Below are positions 49,956 to 61,415 of a DNA stretch of 64,000 nt, piece after piece (position 1 is the stretch's first letter; every line of letters begins with the position of its first letter). This DNA is from Rachycentron canadum. Lineage: Eukaryota > Chordata > Actinopteri > Carangiformes > Rachycentridae. Under the pieces are notes generated by a model, which saw only the letters and a list, made by a program, of their open reading frames with translations, was not told the origin of the DNA and did not search any database. The position numbers were made by a program, and so were the translations under genes. The stretch is from NCBI GenBank assembly GCA_038496675.1, contig CM076656.1, forward strand, positions 18,948,340 to 19,012,339, read 5' to 3'.

Positions 49956-52582
49956 GAGCGGAGAATGGCGGACATGTAAACACACAGCATATTCACTCAC
50001 TTGTTATTATAACCACCGACATATAATGGCCGTTCTGGTACCTTCACTTGGCAAGTTTCAATAAATACATTAATACTGAGGCTTAACACACAAGCTTCAT
50101 TTGGAAAAACAAAACCATTCTGTATAAGTGGGTTTAAATCATTTTTTACCACAGATCTGGGTCCAGTTACTACAATTTTTTTTTTTATCTTCTGTCGCTG
50201 ATTGATTTTGCTTGGCACAGTGTTTTGTACTCAACTGTTGTACAAACTTTTCTCCATCTTCTATTCTATGCAAGTAAATACTGACCCAGCTCTGCTCTGG
50301 CTCTAATCAGTGGTAGTGCAGGCATCTGACTTGTCCTGTGTTGGTTCTGGTGGTTTCTTAAACAAAGACGTTAAAACTGAAACCAAGCAAAGTTTTGAAA
50401 GAGTCACCACGCCGGCTTTGGTCCCTTCATTTTGTTTATAACCCTCACTGCAGCAACAATTCATCCATGTGAAAAGGAAGTCTACACACCTGCCCTTAAG
50501 TTAGTCAGCGACAGTTCAGGTGGCACAGACTCTGCTCTGTGAAAAGCCAAGCTGAGAGCTTTAAAAACACAAATAGACCTCACCTTGTTATCAGAACACA
50601 ATATTGTTATTGTCCTGTCAGATAATTCAATAATTCACTTATTAAAATACATAAGCTCTTAATTTCAGACTGAAAAGCATCCACAGAATTGACATCTGCT
50701 AACGTGTGAGCGTGTAAAGCTTCACTCCAAAAATGGGACACACTGCTCAAGAAAAGGCTTTTAAACGTTGGCTGAAGCACCAAAGATAAACCCTTTACCA
50801 ATAAAAGCTGAATAAACAAGATCACAGCCTGACTAAACTTGCTTTGACAGTCAGAGCCTTTAAACACCTCAAATGCTGTTTCAACTCATAAAAAATTGTG
50901 GCACTTATAAATATTACATGTCCCTCCTTCATTGAGTGTTTCAGAGTACACAAAGTCTACACGAACAAGACAATAGCTTTACCAGCACATCGTACACATG
51001 TGCATGGGGGTTGCGGATACTCTCACAGGGCACATCTAACTAAAATTTACAAGAAAATGTGACGTGCGAATCCTGTGGCAAACAACTGAAGATGGATCTT
51101 AAGTTTCTTTGATGTTTAATCAAACTCAGCGCACAAAAAAGGTCAAAATGTCCCTGCACTCCCTTGTTTTCTGATTCCAACACAGGCGATGCCAAAGCCA
51201 ATAATGGAAACACTACCAATGAAAAGATAAGCCAAACATGCATAACCACATAGTAGAAATTATTGCAAAGCCAAGAATCTCAGCACACAATTCATGAGAA
51301 TTGCAAAGGGATGTTTAGGTGCAACAACTTAGACACTAAAAATCTAAAAATGTGCTTTTGCACCTTGACTTCTTTTGACATTAGCCATTCTCCTCCTCTA
51401 AAGGCAAAAAAGAAAGTGAAGAAAGGGCCAAACAACCTCCAGACTTCCCTCAGGAATGTCACGTAGGCTTCTGTGGACTGCTGCACTCCTCCCTCACTGA
51501 ACCTGCAGCCAAAACCCCCCCAATTAATTAATTTCACCTTTTGCTCTATGCCACCCATAGATTCATAGAGTCCTTTCATTTCTACCAAAGCTGCTAATAG
51601 TAGCCCTTGTGATGAAAAAGTTATGAAAACTTACCTGAATTACATTGTGAAGACAAAAATAGCCATCTATCAACTTTCAGCTTAATGGAATATTTAAACA
51701 GCTATCAGGCAAGAGACACGATATAGAATCGGTACCAATAGCCAACACATGTCCTTAAAAATTACAAAAAAAAAAAAAAACAAACGCAAGCATCCTTGAA
51801 CAGTAAATATTCAACAAAGTTTTTGTCTGTTTTCATTTTCCTATTTGCATAAAGCACAAACCTGACATGGAAGCAGCTGTTTTTCCATTGTCAAGCATTT
51901 CAAAACAGAACTGCAACAACTAAATATATGAAGTATCATTAGAAAGATAGAACACTTGTCCATAAAATAGTTTTGATATTTTACAGCAGTATAAAATCTC
52001 CTCCCATCTCCTAGGTTGGAAAAAAAATTTGCACTGAAACTAGGGAGGAAGTCTCATTTACTGTGTCAACAATACATAGATCTGATTGATAAATTAGACA
52101 TACAAAAGAAAGAACAATTTACTCTTTTGCTATCCACTGCAGTTTATCAAATATTGGCCGAACAACATGGCAAAATAAAGTTGATTAGAGAGAGAAGTCA
52201 TCTGGACGATCGAGACCAAACTTGTGACTGAAGCTAACTGGCAGCGCAAAAGCTTTATTTCATCTACAACCGACTATTGCACTGTACTAATCTGGTATAA
52301 TCATTCACACGTTGTGCACAGGAGGATTATTCTCACCATCGAAGGAAACAAAGGAATAAATCACAGTACCAATACATGTGTGATTCAGACAACCGTCGAC
52401 ATAAAAGAAATGCCACACAAAGTGAATTGTTATGCCATCTTTCTGGAGCGTTGCATTCCTTAACCATCATACATTTTATCAATAGTAACCAAGAACTGAA
52501 TATAGCTGAGAATATTTAAAGTCCACAGAGAGGGAGAAGTCATCTCTGTGTAGCCCTCACTCTTTGTGAGCAGCATGAAAAC

Positions 52583-52588
52583 TTTATT
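52583..52588 (-). terminator. candidate gna11 poly(A) signal
   Basis: AATAAA on the minus strand, about 735 bases past the gna11 stop. Other hexamers further downstream could be used instead. Confidence 0.3.
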
Positions 52589-53319
52589 TACATTCAACAG
52601 AGCTCCTGTGCTCTGGTTGGGGGGAGGGAGAGTGGGGGGGTGTAGGGTTAGCAAATAAGAATACACAATTCAAGAGGACCTACTGGGAACCAAGTACCTC
52701 ACTGCACCCAAGCGCTGCCTGATAATACATTTGTTATCATAAGTTACCCTTTACAGACAAGCAACAGTCCAAGTTCTGCAGCCTGGCCTCATGCCCTCAT
52801 TCTGCAGTGTATAGCATGCACGGGTTAATTGAGAGGAAGGGGAGAGAGCCCTTTGTCCATGAAAGCTTACTCTTTGCAGAGAAGGCCCTCTACCCACCTC
52901 ATACACACAAGGACTGGTGATAAAGTAGTGGAAAGAACAAAAACAAAACAAAAAAGAGCCACACCAAGGGCCAAAAGAGGGCAAAAAGGGCCCTGGAGCA
53001 GATCAAAGCCCCAAATAGAGGGGGACAAATGGAGGGAGTGTTATATTTGAGTGTGTTTTAATGTATGTTTGTGCAAGAAGAGCAATTAGTAGAATCACCA
53101 AAAATAAAATAAAATAAAAAAATGGCCGAACCAACAACCAAGGAGCTAAGTGGACGAAGGGTCAGAACATGGGTAGTGTTGGTCAGATAAAGTATGAAGC
53201 AATGCTTATCTCTTTGAGCAGCAGTGTGTTTCATGCAGATGTGTGTGTTTCTACAAATGGACTCTGCATTGTGTGTGTGCGTGGGGCTGCAGGTCTCTCT
53301 CTCTCTTCCCGTTTCTCCT

Positions 53320-53510
53320 TCACACCAGGTTGTACTCCTTGAGGTTGAGCTGCAGGATGGTGTCTTTGACGGCTGCAAAGACGAAGCGGATGTTCTCCGT
53401 GTCGGTGGCGCAGGTGAAATGGGAGTAGATGATCTTGTCACTGTCTGGGTTCAAGTCCACAAACATTTTCAAGATGAACTCTCGACCCGCTTGGGCGTCA
53501 CGCTGGGGAC
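53320..53510 (-). CDS. gna11: gna11 exon 7 (C-terminus and stop)
   Basis: 191 coding nt, from the second base of a Gly codon to TGA at 53,320-53,322. It encodes PQRDAQAGREFILKMFVDLN, then PDSDKIIYSHFTCATDTENI, ending LNLKEYNLV. It carries the TCAT guanine-ring motif and the receptor/PLC-contacting alpha5 helix. Human GNAQ and GNA11 have Ala where this copy has Gly in DAQAGREF; the rest is identical. Confidence 0.97.
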
Positions 53511-54122
53511 CTAGGAGTAGAGGAGACCATTATTCTTAGCCTTCATGGGGCGTCAACAAGCCTTTATTGGTTTATTTGTGTCATTGAAATATTATGTCAT
53601 TTCAGCGTTTATCAGAATGGCTTTAAATCTGAGCATCCTGTAACGAAAAATGGAAAAAGGTTAAAAATGACTCCTGGATGACGTCCCAACTCTAGACACA
53701 ACAGCGATGAGGTGGGTGAGTCGACTTTTATTTTACACTGACGCAAGCCAGAAACTCTGAGAACTGCTGTGCTCAGTCACTTCAAGCTGAATGTCAGGTT
53801 GCATTGTAGTACAGCATTATGACCAGAAGGTGTTGCTCTAAAATTAAAAATATCAGTGAAAGGACCCTGCACAGATAAAGTTAGTGACAGAGAAAAAAAA
53901 TAAAAATTCACAATCACTTTCAATGATTTTACAGAAAAAAAAGCAAGTTTGATCTTAATAAAAAATATAAATACATTAATTACCTGTGTGGATAATTAAA
54001 TAAATCCTGTAACTAAGAGGCTCAGCTGACTACAGTCCTACAATACACAACCATTCAGGGACAAGGAGACGACATGAGATGAACCTAAGATTAAAAAAAC
54101 AAAATAAATAAGGTCAAATTAC
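53511..54122 (-). other. gna11 intron 6
   Basis: A 612-bp AT-rich intron with no recognisable gene or repeat. Donor is GTAATT, acceptor CTCCTAG. Confidence 0.9.
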
Positions 54123-54276
54123 CGTCAAACTCTGGGAAGTAGTCAACCAAGTGAGAATACATGATCTTCTCCTCCAGCAGGTCCTTTTTGTTGAGGAAGA
54201 GGATGACAGAGGAGTTTTGGAACCAGGGATATGTGATGATGGTCCTGAACAGAGCTTTACTCTCCTCCATACGATT
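54123..54276 (-). CDS. gna11: gna11 exon 6
   Basis: 154 nt encoding NRMEESKALFRTIITYPWFQ, then NSSVILFLNKKDLLEEKIMY and SHLVDYFPEFD plus one base of Gly. NKKD is the guanine-specificity motif. EEKIMY is GNAQ-like and PEFD is GNA11-like. The acceptor (CTCTGACAG) has a weak pyrimidine tract. Confidence 0.97.
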
Positions 54277-57172
54277 CTGTCAGAGGCCGGGGGGTAGTAA
54301 GGAAAACACAAGGTTAGGAAACATCCAGAATACAAGACTCTTCAAATTCTCCTTGTTTCACTCTTCATCGTGAATGTAATTATTAAAACAGGAGTTTTAT
54401 TATTTCTGGCCTCATGTACAGACACTCACTTATATATTGACATTAAATAATTATTAGGAGGTGCACATTTGTTTTCAAGGATCATTTCTAAAGAATTCTG
54501 GGGCATGACTAAATTTTGCGTGTCTGTGTTTGATGTGCGTCTGCCACCTTACTGCTGCTGAGTCTATGTACGTAAAAATGTTGCAGGGATAACGTTATTA
54601 GGGTTAACGTTAGCAAAGCCAACACGATCGTTTGCTTTAAATCTTCATGAGGATGATAAAATTAATACAGTTGTTACAATTGTTATATTCAGAGGCTTTG
54701 TATTTGTGGAGCAGCAGCAATAAGGCATTACAGTGAATACGTAGAGTTGTAGTAGCAGATGAGAAACATTCAAGATTCTTAAAACAACCACAAGAATGAC
54801 ATGAGACTTTTCCCTTTACATTGACTGTTTCAGTCAGATTTGTTCCTCAGAACAAATCTTTAATGTTTGGTAAACACCAAACATTAAAAGTGAAACAAGT
54901 CATGTTCATGTATATTACTTAAAGATGAGAACTGCTGTTAAACCTGACTCCAGGGTCACTCCCGCAGTTTAGTCTTGGCAAATAATATGATCATAATATG
55001 ATCCTGGTCTAACTTGACCCCGATGAAATCATAGACGTTTGCAAACAATCCCATCTCATCAGGCTCTGGTCGGCCAAAGTCTCGGTCTTGAGTCTGTCAA
55101 CACGACAGGATAATCTCAGCCAACTGTGAAGCCTAAACGGTGCCTGAACCTGTCTCAACCATCAACCATTAAGAGACAGAGTATAACAACGGTGCCAAAA
55201 TGTTCTGGTGTTGCCGACCATCTCTGATCACATACACATCGCAAGCATGGAAAGCACATAAATGACGACCTGAAATACAAAACATTTGACTTTGAAAACC
55301 TGAGCAGGCCCATGATGATGAGGCACAGTATCTATGTGTAATTAACAAACTGTAGCCACGACCACGGAGCTGCGGCGATGTACAGCAGATACGGTGAGTC
55401 AAGCTGGCAGCTGCGTCTGGTTTATGAAACCAAGTTATGGGCAGGTCAGAGAAAGGGTTTGTTGTGAGGAGAGGAGCAGAGGGCAGGCAAGGGGCTGATC
55501 TCATTAGCTTTATTAGCGATAATTCTATCTGAACAGTCAGAGGAGACGGAGCCGACGACACGGGCAAACAAAGTATCTTTGGAGTAAACAGACAGAGGAC
55601 CTCTATCCTGATTGTTGGGAGAGACTCTTCGCCAATCATCACCGCGTTTGTGTGTATGCAGAGGTTGCACCAACGATATGTCCCTTATGACCCATTGAGT
55701 GACTGACATTTAGTGGTTCAATAACATACTGAAGTTGTAGAATTGTATTTTCATAAGAGACGCATATCATTAAGATTTTAACAGCGCTACCTTTACCGAT
55801 GCTGCTCATCGATCTTTAACTTCAATTTTTTGTTTTTTCTCATATGTATTCAATTAACGTTCTTGAGTCGCAAACTTCAACTTTTGAAAAAATAAAAATC
55901 ACAACTATATACAGAAAACAATTTTAATACAATTGTAATACATAGTGATTTAATACAGGGCTTTTCCTTGACAATAGTTTTACTGTACAGCCTCCACATC
56001 ACTCAATCTGCTCAGATTGACCTGAAACTGAATTTCTGAACGTTCAGATGATGCTCTGTCCAGCTCAGATTGAATTTAAGAGCACACCATAACAATGGTT
56101 AACGATGGTTAAAGATTATGTCTCATGTTCATATCATTTAACATCATGCTAACATCCAAAACACACATGGGGCAACAACGGTCAGAAACTGTACATTTCT
56201 CCACCAAGACTTCCACTATTTAAAGGTCACTCGTGTTTCTGCTCTTAAATGCAAAACACTTAACCACACTTTTGAACATGTATTTCTATCCACCAGTCAC
56301 TAAGAACAGTCTTACTCTGAGTCTCTGTTTGTGTCTGAGCTACATGGAGCTCTAGTGTGAGACAGAACCGTCTCCACCCCTCCACACACACCAGCTCCAA
56401 GAGAGAAATCTCTTTTCTGCGTAGGGAGAAGCGAAATTGTATCCCATGTTGTCTATCACATCAATATCTATCACTATTAACATCTGATCTGATTGATACT
56501 ATGACCTTTAAAAATGTTGCATAACAGCTACCATTAAGTTAACCACAAACTGGCAGGACAAGGTGAGGTTGCTTCAAACTTGCATTCCTTAATTTTTTGA
56601 TGTTTACCGACCACCTGATGAATTAAAGTCCAATATTCACTTTTCTTTGAGCTCTGCTTTGGTCTCCATCAACTCTAAAAAGAAACATCAGCCTCTTTAA
56701 ATGCTAAACACTCCATTATGTTCACTAACTACTTGCAAACTTTGGATAACCTGCTGCTAGGAAGAAAGCATTAAGTGGTTTTATTGCAGCTTTCCTGCTG
56801 AAAGCAGCTGCTGGAAATGAGGCTGATGATTGAGAGTGAACCAAAACCTTTACGTTGTGGGTTGTAAAACCAAAACAATGAGCTGAAAGGTGTTAAAACT
56901 GTGGGCAGTGCAGATTTAACTAAACGTTTTCAGGGGAACATTTCATTGTCCAGTTAATGTGAATGTTTGCGAATTAAGTTTTATTATCCAGTTCCAGCTC
57001 TAGGATATTAAACAGGCTGTTCAAGAAGGTGAATTTAAGTTTCTGAAGTTATTCAAACCACAGTGACAACCTGTCACGACTTGTGTTGGCATGTTCGGAT
57101 ACAGCTCGACTCCATACCTCGGTATGAATGAACTAGTAACAGAAATCAGTTACTTATGTCTCTCTTTCTCAC
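54277..57172 (-). other. gna11 intron 5
   Basis: A 2.9-kb intron with two adjacent perfect hairpins (54,836-54,888). No gene or clear mobile element recognised. Confidence 0.88.
54836..54888. repeat. two adjacent perfect hairpins
   Basis: Hairpin 1 has arms AGATTTGTT / AACAAATCT (54,836-54,844 and 54,851-54,859) with a 6-base loop. Hairpin 2 has 13-bp arms TTTAATGTTTGGT / ACCAAACATTAAA (54,859-54,871 and 54,876-54,888) with a 4-base loop. They share one base. Confidence 0.75.
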
Positions 57173-57302
57173 CTCGTTGTCCGACTCCACCAGCACCTGG
57201 TCGTACTCGCTGAGCGCCACCAGGAACATGATGGAGGTGACGTTCTCAAAGCAGTGGATCCACTTCCTCCTCTCTGACCTCTGACCCCCAACATCCACCA
57301 TC
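57173..57302 (-). CDS. gna11: gna11 exon 5 (switch II)
   Basis: 130 nt. The first base completes Arg202 (human numbering) with AG from either exon 4 copy. Then MVDVGGQRSERRKWIHCFEN, VTSIMFLVALSEYDQVLVES and DNE. It contains the catalytic Gln209 in DVGGQ and switch II, identical to human GNAQ/GNA11. The FENVTSIMF and VESDNE wording excludes GNA14 (FESVTSIIF, AECDNE). Donor is GAG|GTGAGA. Confidence 0.98.
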
Positions 57303-59579
57303 CTGATGAATGGAACATGATGGGACGTGGTGGAGGGCCACCAGGCAGTTGGCCAAAAAAAAGATTCACATAAAAGACAAGAAATTACAATTAGCATTGA
57401 ATCTATCACAGTCTTTTGATCTTCAATCTTAAATTGTTAAAGGCAAGATAAGCATGCACTCTATTAATCACAATACCAAAGATTTAACGTGCAATCTTTG
57501 TCAAACAAAATAAACTTGAACCACAAAATATTCCAAAGCTAAATCAAACATTACATTTAATTTCAATTATTCTTAAGTTTGTAACCGAGCCACAAGAAAG
57601 GAAACCCTGAAGTGATTCAGACAAGGACAAGCCAAGGGTCTGAGTCACTTCAGGACAATGTGTCAGTTTTCCTGTAGAAAATTAATCATTGCAAACAGGC
57701 ACTCATTTTGCAGAATTTCACATGAATTTTTCATTTTCAGTTACACTAAGCTTCCAGCAGTGGCCACTCAATTTATTCCAGGCAGACAGAAGATCATTTA
57801 AACATAACATCTACTGAGTCTAGTGTGGTTCAAGCTAAACACCCTTTTTTGCACTGAGAACATTAAAGAGATGAAACGTGAACAAAGAATCTGCAGCGTG
57901 AATCAGAGAGGACAGAGCAAACCTTCCCTTAGGTGAACCAAAATAACTACAAGCAGGTGTATGTGTGCAAAAAGGATGCCATCCTTCTCCTCAAAGCAGA
58001 TGCTGCAGAGTCCATGCAGGAGAAAAGTAAATCTGCTAAATATCATTCCATTTAGAAGTGCCTATAAAAGGTGCTAAATGTGAGGGATTACTAGGTGAGT
58101 AAAAGTTAAAGGTTGAAGGACAAGAGGAATGGGTGGAGGAGAAAGAGACGAGGAAAAACTGAATATCAAAGGGTTGGGAAAGGAAGGAAGGAAGAAACAC
58201 TGAGGAATGTACGAAAATATAACAAAGGCTTGTAAAATGCTTGCATGATATACAGGTTTTGATTCTGGGACAGGAGACGTGGATCAACTTGGGGATTTAT
58301 CCTTAAATATGAACATGGAAATGAATATTAAATCAGACTGAAGACCTAATACTGCTACATAAGAACAGAAAAGGGCAAAAACTGAGACTTTTATCCATTT
58401 AAACTAATTCAACCTCTGGAAATACTCTGACTGACTGTACCCATCAGTTATGTGAGTTTAAGGCTCTTTTCTACAGATTATTTTACCACATACTTAATAT
58501 CATTCTACAACTACACAATGAAAGTTCGATCACACATCACAAAGGTGAACTCAGTCAGTGAGTCTGCCAGAAGGAGGGAGGGCATTGATGAATGGAGTCC
58601 TCCAGAAGAGCCAGCCTAAAATAAAACTCCTTCACATCAGACGACCTCCTTTTTTTTCCTCTAGCAAGGATGAGTGACCTACTTAGTATGATAAGCTCTC
58701 CTATGCTGGATAAGCCAAGTGAAATGACATTTTCTGTGACTTCAAAAGCCAATTAAAAAAAAGGGAGCAAGCCTAATGGAGATGTTTGTCTATGAAAGGC
58801 TTCCTTGTTGCAGCTACGGTCCGTCAGCTGCAAGTGGAGGCAGTTTAATCCCACATCTGTTTGTTACAATCCACATATTGGGCTGGGGGGGCTTCTCATC
58901 CTGCACCAAGAATGCTCCATGTTTACATGTTTATTACAAGAATATACTCATAAAACACTGAAATAAAAAAGCTCAATAATCAAGCTCTTTTTTCTTAGTG
59001 ACACCTCTCATTCATTTGCATGTTTTGGTCTTTTAATACAAAATTAATGTTGCTGAGAGCACGTAGTGATTCACCATCAGCAGCACAGCCAAGCAGAGTG
59101 GAGCCTATCGGCTGGCTGCAGCAGGGCAGCTCGGAACCTCTTCAGCACAACGTCATTGCAAGCAGAGTTATTTCTAGCCTTGCCAAGCGTAGGAGGAGGC
59201 TGACATGATGGCTTCCTATTGATTTGCACTCTTCTGTAATCGCTCTTGTTCCCTTGGTCCATCTCTATCTCCTCATCTTCTCTCTTTTTTGCAAGATGAG
59301 GAAGAAGGGAAGGGCTCTGCATATTGGTGGTAGGTCCTACTATGGCCTCTATGCCAAGGCCTGAGGGCTGTATCTCTGGGCAACACGGAAAAGCAGGACC
59401 ATCATGTGCAAATACTGCTTTTTATGAGCATTTTAGTTTCTAGGTTTGACTGTTCCCAAACCTTTTAAGCTTGGGACTCTTTATGATGCATTCATACACA
59501 ATTACTCATTTTCATTCTTTTTATTGTGCCAAATTACAGGCTGCAGTTAGGTCAACATGTAGATGCATAAAAAAAACTG

Positions 59580-59720
59580 AGGCTGCAGCTAAAAGTCATT
59601 TTTATTACCAGTTAATCAGCCAATTTTTTTCTCGATTAACTGTTTGATCAATGAATTGTCAGAAAAGAGTGAAAGATTTGTCCAAGGTAACATCATCAAA
59701 GTGCAAAACTCCAAAGTAAA
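59580..59720. repeat. degraded dispersed repeat, relative of 19,881-20,200
   Basis: GGCTGCAGCTAAAAGTCATT, TTATTACCAGTTAATC, CTCGATTAACTG and TTGTCAGAAAAGAG appear in the order expected for the GGGCTGCAA...CGATTATT fish repeat. Confidence 0.5.
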
Positions 59721-60254
59721 AGTGACTCAGGAATGTTTGCTTGAAATTTCTGCTTAGTTCTAATGATTGAGTTTTTTGGATTTAGGCTGCCTGCCTGTGC
59801 CAGAAGGACTCATACAAAACGATTTAATAAACAGATTTAATGAAAAATGGAAATGCAAATGGAACAATATACTGCTGCAGCTTCACATTAAAAGCATGCA
59901 ACTGATTAAAAATGGGGTGGCTTTCATTGTGAAGAAATATCAGTCCACAATCTTCGGCATTTATTTTTCAGGGGGGTGATTATTAATTTTTGCAGGGTAG
60001 TAACGGAGGAAGAGGGGGCAGCCACAGTGAGCTGTTAGATGAAGAGCTGCATGGGAAAGGCTGCACACCTCCATCTTCTCAGAAATGTGTGGAAAACTCA
60101 CTGAGCTGTGCACAGCATGAAATCAGATCCTTTATTAACAGACCAAATTTGTTTGGCTATGCTGTAGACGAATACACCAGGTACTCCTCTGTTGCGTTTC
60201 TCACAAAGTAGCTGCTCAGGGAGTGTTTTTCATTCGTACTAAAGCGCACTTACT

Positions 60255-60268
60255 GTTACCATGGGAAC
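60255..60268. promoter_or_regulatory. RFX-type X-box motif
   Basis: GTTACCATGGGAAC matches the RFX core apart from one base of the right half. A second CCATGG follows 8 bases on. It lies in gna11 intron 4, about 340 bp from exon 4a. Confidence 0.3.
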
Positions 60269-60604
60269 CATGGGTGTTGCCAAATCAACCTCAACTGCAA
60301 TCCTAAGATTTTTTAACTTTAAACGATTAATCAAGTATATCAAGTCCAATTTTCTCATTGATTTATCATTTCTGCTTCGGTAGAATCTACTTTAATATTA
60401 CACATTGAATGTACTGTAAATAACAACAGACTGGGGACATATTCAGACATTAGGTTTAAATGGCGACAGATATATATACATATACATAACACATGCTGCA
60501 GGAAACACAAACATGTTAACTCAGACTTCAGAGGGATTTTTTTCTTGGATTTTTAAATGAATGAAAAACTGATGTTAGTAAGAATAGTGTAGTTCTTCTT
60601 CTAC

Positions 60605-60733
60605 CTGAAAATGATGCTTTGCAAGTCGAAAGGGTATTCTATGATCCCAGTGGTTGGGATTCGAACCCTAAGCACGTCTTGTTGGGTTGGTAGATAGGAC
60701 GATTCAGCAATACGATCCAGATCACTTAGATAG
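60605..60733 (-). CDS. gna11: gna11 alternative exon 4a (GNAQ-type switch I)
   Basis: 129 nt, starting with the third base of Tyr159 and ending with AG of Arg202 (human numbering). It encodes YLSDLDRIAESSYLPTQQDV, then LRVRIPTTGI and IEYPFDLQSIIFR. It is intact: Arg183 and Thr186 of switch I are present, the acceptor is CCATCTCTAG and the donor CAG|GTAGAA. Of the two copies it lies downstream, nearer exon 5. The QS(I)IFR ending is GNAQ-like, and Ile replaces Val184. Phase and length equal the other copy, so either can join exon 3 to exon 5. Including both would also keep frame but would duplicate 43 residues. Codons are more A/T-ended than in neighbouring exons. Confidence 0.92.
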
Positions 60734-61286
60734 CTAGAGATGGGAAGAACAACAAAAGACATAGGGAGGAAAGAGAAAGTGAAGCATAACAGCAGATACA
60801 GCACACCCCCTCCAAAAGCAAGTGGAACAGTCCAGATATAACAAAAGAAAAAAACATTCCCAAGAGTTATGAGGGGGATTCGGTGACATTTGTTACCACC
60901 ACCCCGCAAATTTTCTCTTAGAAATTTAGCTTGATCCCTGATGGCAGCTCTCAAAGACAAAACAGCCCTCTGCTCCTCCTCAAAGTGCTTATTGTGAAGG
61001 TTTGCAAGTTTAAGGGAAGAAGGGACTTTTAACTTGACTCCAAAAAGATGATGTAGCACTGAGAAGGCCAACTTTGACTGTCTGGGAGGAAATCAGATTG
61101 AATGCCTTTCTAGTGAGTCTGTTTTTTTTGAGGCCAGTCTTTGAGAGCGCACCATCAGGGATGTGTTTAAGTGCTGTGCAGCACAGGGTAGATGGCGATA
61201 GCAGCATCGACGGCTTCCAACTGACTGACCAACTGTCGAGCAGCTAGCCAACCAGTGACATCATCGGCAGCACTTGACACCAGTAC
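60734..61286 (-). other. intron between the two exon 4 copies
   Basis: 553 bp. It contains a fortuitous open frame (61,071 down into exon 4a) with no recognisable domain. It is long enough for ordinary splicing, so steric hindrance would not by itself prevent joining 4b to 4a. Confidence 0.88.
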
Positions 61287-61415
61287 CTGAAGATAATATT
61301 CTCCAGGTCAAATGGGTACTCAATGATGCCGGTGGTGGGCACTCGAACCCGCAGTACGTCCTGCTGAGTGGGCACGTACCCCGGTGTTGCTATTCGTTCT
61401 AAATCACTAAGGTAA
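61287..61415 (-). CDS. gna11: gna11 alternative exon 4b (GNA11-type switch I)
   Basis: 129 nt, same boundaries and phase as 4a. It encodes YLSDLERIATPGYVPTQQDV, then LRVRVPTTGI and IEYPFDLENIIFR. Arg183, Val184 and Thr186 are as in human. The DLENIIFR end matches GNA11 and GNA14; ATPGYV is close to both. The acceptor is CCTCCACAG with a strong pyrimidine tract, and the donor CAG|GTACTG. It lies 445 bp after exon 3. Against 4a I count 40 base differences in 129 and 8 amino-acid differences in 43, so most base changes are silent. Confidence 0.95.

Larger units (their letters stand above)
48131..53319. other. intergenic region and probable gna11 3' UTR
   Basis: No coding exon recognised. The right-hand part is the 3' UTR of the minus-strand G-alpha gene. 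A minus-strand AATAAA lies at 52,583-52,588, about 735 bases after the stop, and is the nearest canonical candidate; further ones exist near 49,570 and 49,048. A CA repeat (about 49,752-49,780) and a GGA tract (49,899-49,955) lie between the genes. Confidence 0.6.
57303..60604 (-). other. gna11 intron 4
   Basis: A 3.3-kb intron downstream of exon copy 4a. It holds a decayed dispersed repeat (about 59,580-59,720), an RFX-like X-box (60,255-60,268) and no recognised gene. It was checked for further exon 4- or exon 5-like copies and none was recognised. Confidence 0.85.

Noticed and set aside
52016..52231. A 71-residue Lys-rich open frame downstream of gna11
   Set aside because: AT-rich, no domain, no splice or promoter context, and it lies opposite the probable 3' UTR or flank.
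60605..61071. A 156-residue open frame running through the 4b-4a intron into exon 4a
   Set aside because: The intronic part matches no G-alpha or other domain I know, starts at no plausible promoter and would lack the P-loop. It is in frame with exon 4a by chance.
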